Below, one piece after another: positions 60,388-64,000 of a DNA stretch of 64,000 nt. Position 1 is the first letter of the stretch; each line of letters begins with the position of its first letter. A program made the position numbers and the translations under genes. The notes below the pieces were generated by a model. The model searched no databases and had not been told where the DNA came from. It saw only the letters and a program-made list of their open reading frames with translations. This DNA is from Cardiocondyla obscurior. Lineage: Eukaryota > Arthropoda > Insecta > Hymenoptera > Formicidae. The stretch is taken from assembly GCF_019399895.1 (NCBI RefSeq), contig NC_091871.1:124001-188000 (forward strand). The letters are read 5' to 3'.

Positions 60388-61688
60388 CGTATTTTGTTCG
60401 CAAATTTTGTCTACAAAACGTGACAGCAATATGACGCCAAACAGCGAGTAATACTGGACGACAACAGCCCGATGGCAAATTGACGCCAAATAGCGAGCGA
60501 GTCTTGGTATCAAAGTTCTAACGGCAAATTATCGTCAAATATTAAGCAAGTTTTGACGACAAGAGCCCGACGGAAAATTGGTGTCAAGCAGCGAGCAAGT
60601 CTTCGCGCCAAAATTCCAACGGCAAATTGTCGTCAAATATCGAGCAAGTTTTGACGACAAAACCCCGCGGCAAATTGATGTCAAGCAGCGAGCAAGTCTT
60701 GGCGCTAAAGTTCCAATGGAAATTTGATGGCAAAAATGTATGCTTGCATTTGAGATTACTTATTTCAATAGAATTAATTTTATTATAAATGTACATTTGT
60801 ATGTACATTATACATATAATATATAAAATAATAACGGTAAGTATAATTACAAAATTACAATTAAGAATTAAGTATATAATTAACATTACATATACGCATA
60901 AAATATTATATATGTTTCATTAAATTTTATATTTTATATTAAAAGTTGCATGGTTTCGTGTAGACATGGCATCCTTCCACCGCAGAGGTGAGTGTATTAT
61001 ACCTGTGCAGACAAAACAATATAATTATATTACAAATTAAATACAAAATAAATGAAAATCAATTTTAAAACTTTGTTTTGTTTCAAAGTTTATATATATA
61101 TGTATAAATAATCAATTTTAAACAAGTTGCAAATAGATATCGCGTCCTTAAAGATTTCAACCGCCAAATCGTTAAAAATAGGCACTGAAAAGTGCCGTTT
61201 GTTTTTAATTGGAGAACCTCTCCAATGCTTCGTTCCTAGAATGTGGAACGTTGTGCACATTGTCCCGGTAAATCCAAGTATGCTGAAACAGATAATTAAC
61301 TTTTCTGTAGAAGGTTCGAATCGGGTCAAAGTCAACAGTATAATTAACCAAACAACACGCTAATTACAACGGAATTAATCGCCAGTTAATTCCGTTGTTA
61401 TCGCTGTAACTAGTAGGTTAATTATAAATATGACTTTGATCCAATTCAAACTATCTATAAAAACTGAAAAAAATAATTTGGAAGGTCCCTCGTTGTTCCC
61501 GTGAATCCTGGCACAATCCTGCGAATGGTTTTTCCTCGTAGTTCATTATTGTTTAAATATTCCCGCGCCGATCGTCCTTAGTGTTAATGTGTCTGTAAAT
61601 AAAAATATTTTTACATTTTTATATACATATTTCAGGTATGGCGTTAAACGTAAGGTTTATATATACGTATCATACCTTAATTTATAAT
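60388..61688. repeat. 49-bp satellite next to the Polinton, then AT-rich DNA
   Basis: From about 60420 to 60735 degenerate 49-bp units repeat (CAAATTGACGCCAAATAGCG, AGC-AGTCTTGG, then a GG-ending CAAAGTTCTAACGG). Two alternating subtypes can be told apart. Related sequence (CAAACTTTGACGACAAATTCC) lies just left of the Polinton at 33967-33995, so the target was inside this repeat. The rest is AT-rich. A short ORF at 61127-61363 has no recognised domain. A perfect 13-bp hairpin lies at 61366-61398. Confidence 0.6.
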
Positions 61689-62935
61689 CTAAAAACAATC
61701 TTGTGATTCTTGATCTTGTTCCTCTTCTGTTTCGGCATGGTCGTCATTCCATAAGTCTCGCCGCTGGTTTGCTCGGCCGATTGCTGGTCTTTGTTGATTT
61801 CGCTGTCTGTGTCTGTAACGCTCTTTCGCCGTTTTGAGAGCCGTTCGCATCTGGCGCTGAAATTCTGATCGCTGTGGTCTCTCAATATGTGGATTGCGGC
61901 ACATTGCATCTAAAAAGTTACAATAAAAACGGTAAGTTCCCTGTTTTGTCAGAAATACACTCTTTTAAATATAATATTTAGAATATTCAAATAAATTTAT
62001 TTGTGTAAAATATATATGTATAGGTATTTGTATAAGTGTAATATATATTATATATACGTACCATAAATCGCTTTTGTTAATTTTGTATCGTATAACGATA
62101 TTTTCGCTTCTTCGCGACCCCACCAGGTAATTTCGGCTGTAAATGCATCGCTCAGACTCTCCTTTAGGCATAAATTTACTGCTTCTTTTAAATTAAAGCC
62201 TCCAATATAATGGAAATAGTTGACCTAAATAAAATAAAACGCATACATAATTAAATTAATATAGAAACATGCATACCATATATTTAAAGGAAAAAAGTGT
62301 CGGAATAATATTTTTCTATTTACTTACAACTGTTGCATAAGTATCATTGTCTGCATCCTCAAATGTATCCATTTCTTCTTTTGAAGATATTGGAAAAATA
62401 TCCGGCTTGGAGGATGTCGTAGCGCGGCTGATTTGCACACATTTTAAAATATTAGAAATTATTTTATGTTGGGACTCCATTATAGCAGTCAATTTCCTAC
62501 AAAAAAAATATAGACAGAAATTGATTTCAGAAACATTCTTTAAAGCAGGAAATAAAAGTTATAATACTCACTTAAGTTCCGTTTCCACACGCTCTAAACG
62601 GTTGTTTATTTCTCTGCACATAAAAAATAATTATTTTATAAAAGATATATTTGCATATGTATGTGAGGGTATGTTTGTGTTTATAGTGAATATACGCACA
62701 AATTATTTTGCTGCTGTGGAATTTTTTTTGTAATTCTTGATTCGTTTTCTGGAATTTGCTGTTGTTGTTGATGTCCGACGAATGCCTCATGTTGAACGTT
62801 CTAATTCATTCTGTGTGTAGCTCGATTCTGCAACTCAAAATATACATTATTGTTATTATGTACTTCTTCGTTCTGATTAGTTCGTGTTTTATTGTTAGTA
62901 TTGTTAGAGATTTCGTGTAATAAATCTATTGATTG
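61689..62935 (-). pseudogene. Multi-exon DUF4806-type gene, broken by an LTR insertion
   Basis: Minus-strand exons: about 62935-62650 (Asn/Gln-rich, with TAG near 62804), 62613-62572, 62496-62328, 62224-62062 and 61909-61689. Donors and acceptors are canonical (GTGAGT, GTAAGT, GTACGT; GCAG, GTAG, TTAG), and the last four exons join in phase. The product has a coiled start (INNRLERVETELK), a middle MESQHKIISNILK part and a core with IGGFNLKEAVNLCLKESLSD followed by ITWWGREEAKISLYDTKLTKA, which is the DUF4806 pattern common in ants and other insects. The first exon runs into LTR C at 62936, so the 5' end is lost. Confidence 0.55.
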
Positions 62936-64000
62936 TGTTACGTCAGAGGTAGGAAATTTTAAATGGGTTCATTCACCGTTACTCGGATGCTTAGGAAAAA
63001 GGCACAAGAGTAGGTAAAGAGGAGGAAATGGGTTGGAGAGCGACGTAACAGCCGATCCTTGCGTGGCGCGTATTTAAAGGGCCACGCGTAAACGCACTAG
63101 GAATGGGTTCGAGTCGGTTGAGTGCGTAATATTTGTTCTTTTAGGAAAGAAACTTAATTCTTATTCCCTGGGATAGAACCAGAGGTGGTTTTCGCAACAC
63201 GGGTACCAGGGTTAAAAATAAATAACTGATTCAAATGATGAAATGCGTAATTTTAATCTTAATTAAAATACAAATTTTGAATAGAAAAATAGATTTAATG
63301 AATTTAAAGTGATTATGAGATAAAAAGAAAAAGGAAGAGGGCTTAATAAAAGATATAATTTGAACATTTTAAAGATATATTTATAAAAATAAAGAATGGA
63401 AGAAAATGAATTATGAATTAAATAATTAAAAAACTAACAATAATAATAGCAATAGATAATCATTATTCTAAATTAATTTCTATAATTTCGGTTATCCGGG
63501 CCGTCGACCTCGGGAACACCCTGTCGATCAACCTGATCGGAGCCAGGAAGGGATATTCTACTCCAGGATAGTAGATGAGGATATTATGGTCAGGAGTCGC
63601 CCTTCTGGCTTCCCTCCTGATCTCCTCGGGATCGAAGGAATCAGGGCCTATTGTATAGGCCCTTTCGGGGACGGGATCCGTCCACGGAGTGCAGGTGCTC
63701 CGGAGGAGTTCGAGGAGAGGATCTACGACCTCACTCTGTTCCTCTTGCTCCTCCACGAACTCTACGCTCGGGACGGGGGAAGGGGAACGTTCCGGGCTGT
63801 CAGGCTCATGCCAAGAGACGGTCTCGTCTTCAGCAAAAGAGTCGACCTCCTCGGGTTCCCCAGGGTAAGGAGTCGGTGAGCGGACGGGAGAGGAGCATGC
63901 CTGAGGAGCAACTCCAGGAGAAGGTGTGGACGAGTTCAAAGAAACGTCCGGAGTATAGGAAGGAGTTGTGGGGCGGAACAGCTCCGGCTCAGGTTGAGGG
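62936..64000 (+). repeat. LTR C: start of a third TGTYACGT-type LTR, continuing past the window
   Basis: TGTTACGTCAGAGG begins at 62936 and interrupts the exon of the DUF4806-type gene. A TATA-like TATTTAAAG lies at 63071-63079. The terminal motif resembles those of LTR A and LTR B. The other end is beyond 64000, so neither length nor orientation is certain. An ORF on the minus strand (63463-64000) lies inside. Confidence 0.45.
63463..64000 (-). CDS. Proline- and acid-rich hypothetical protein, N-terminus outside the window
   Basis: The minus-strand frame is open from the window edge (64000) to its stop at 63463, at least 178 residues. No ATG occurs early; an in-frame TTG at 63939 is an unlikely start. 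The first two thirds are Pro/Ser/Glu-rich and probably disordered (SPGVAPQACSSPVRSP). The C-terminal part (DHNILIYYPGVEYPFLAPIR, then LIDRVFPRSTARITEIIEI) looks folded. It lies inside LTR C. GC content is well above that of the flanks. No family recognised; it may be a retroelement Gag-type or LTR-encoded product. Confidence 0.35.
   Translation of the reverse strand, partial: PQPEPELFRPTTPSYTPDVSLNSSTPSPGVAPQACSSPVRSPTPYPGEPEEVDSFAEDETVSWHEPDSPERSPSPVPSVEFVEEQEEQSEVVDPLLELLRSTCTPWTDPVPERAYTIGPDSFDPEEIRREARRATPDHNILIYYPGVEYPFLAPIRLIDRVFPRSTARITEIIEINLE

Noticed and set aside
61127..61363. 78-residue plus-strand ORF as a gene
   Set aside because: No domain, no splice context, AT-rich flanks and an overlapping frame of the same length on the other strand.

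Overview
This window is eukaryotic, almost certainly arthropod, nuclear DNA, and is built nearly entirely from layered mobile elements. The evidence is short spliceosomal introns with GTAAGT-type donors, a BEL/Pao element primed by what looks like tRNA-Tyr, Gypsy elements, a retroelement with a chuvirus-type envelope, a DUF4817 Tc1/mariner-superfamily transposase and a DUF4806-type gene. From recall, these families look most like an ant or another hymenopteran; I could not test that.

Layout. 1-1721: end of a plus-strand Gypsy/errantivirus-like element with a coding 3' LTR (535-1721), inserted in a hAT relic. 1722-5520: decayed hAT pieces, a foldback MITE, short repeats and a THAP-like exon fragment. 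5521-22106: a minus-strand, envelope-bearing Gypsy element with an unusually long LTR (5521-8043) that encodes zinc-binding proteins. Its gag, pol and env carry in-frame stops. A young intact Gypsy element (14528-19902, TSD TTAC, identical LTRs) sits in its gag-pol junction. 22107-30555: a broken, intron-containing Tc1/mariner-like element split by a BEL/Pao element (24068-30507, TSD CTATC). 30556-34005: AT-rich DNA with a 5'-truncated LINE.

34012-60381 is the main object: a complete 26.4 kb Maverick/Polinton (adintovirus-like) element. It has about 0.88 kb terminal inverted repeats starting AGTAGATGGG and a perfect 6-bp target duplication TAGGCA. It encodes a protein-primed type DNA polymerase B, a chromodomain retroviral-type integrase, a packaging ATPase, a PLA2-adenain protease fusion, penton and double-jelly-roll major capsid proteins, and several small conserved proteins. 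Its left third is unusual: two CCCH-RING proteins on opposite strands, a spliced extended-Tudor protein and a zinc-ribbon protein. A second young, intact Gypsy element (39241-44277, TSD CGTT) is inserted just upstream of the Tudor gene.

How the parts fit. Replication (polymerase), integration (integrase), assembly (capsids, protease, ATPase) and entry-type (PLA2) functions occupy the right two thirds. The left third looks accessory and host-directed: the Tudor protein suggests contact with the piRNA pathway and the RING proteins suggest ubiquitin ligation. Several Polinton genes are spliced, which implies nuclear transcription. Two reading-frame shifts (polymerase, and the N-terminal part of the 51976-53110 gene) show that this copy is either slightly decayed or uses recoding. 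Right of the Polinton lie a 49-bp satellite, and a DUF4806-type gene broken by another LTR that runs off the window.
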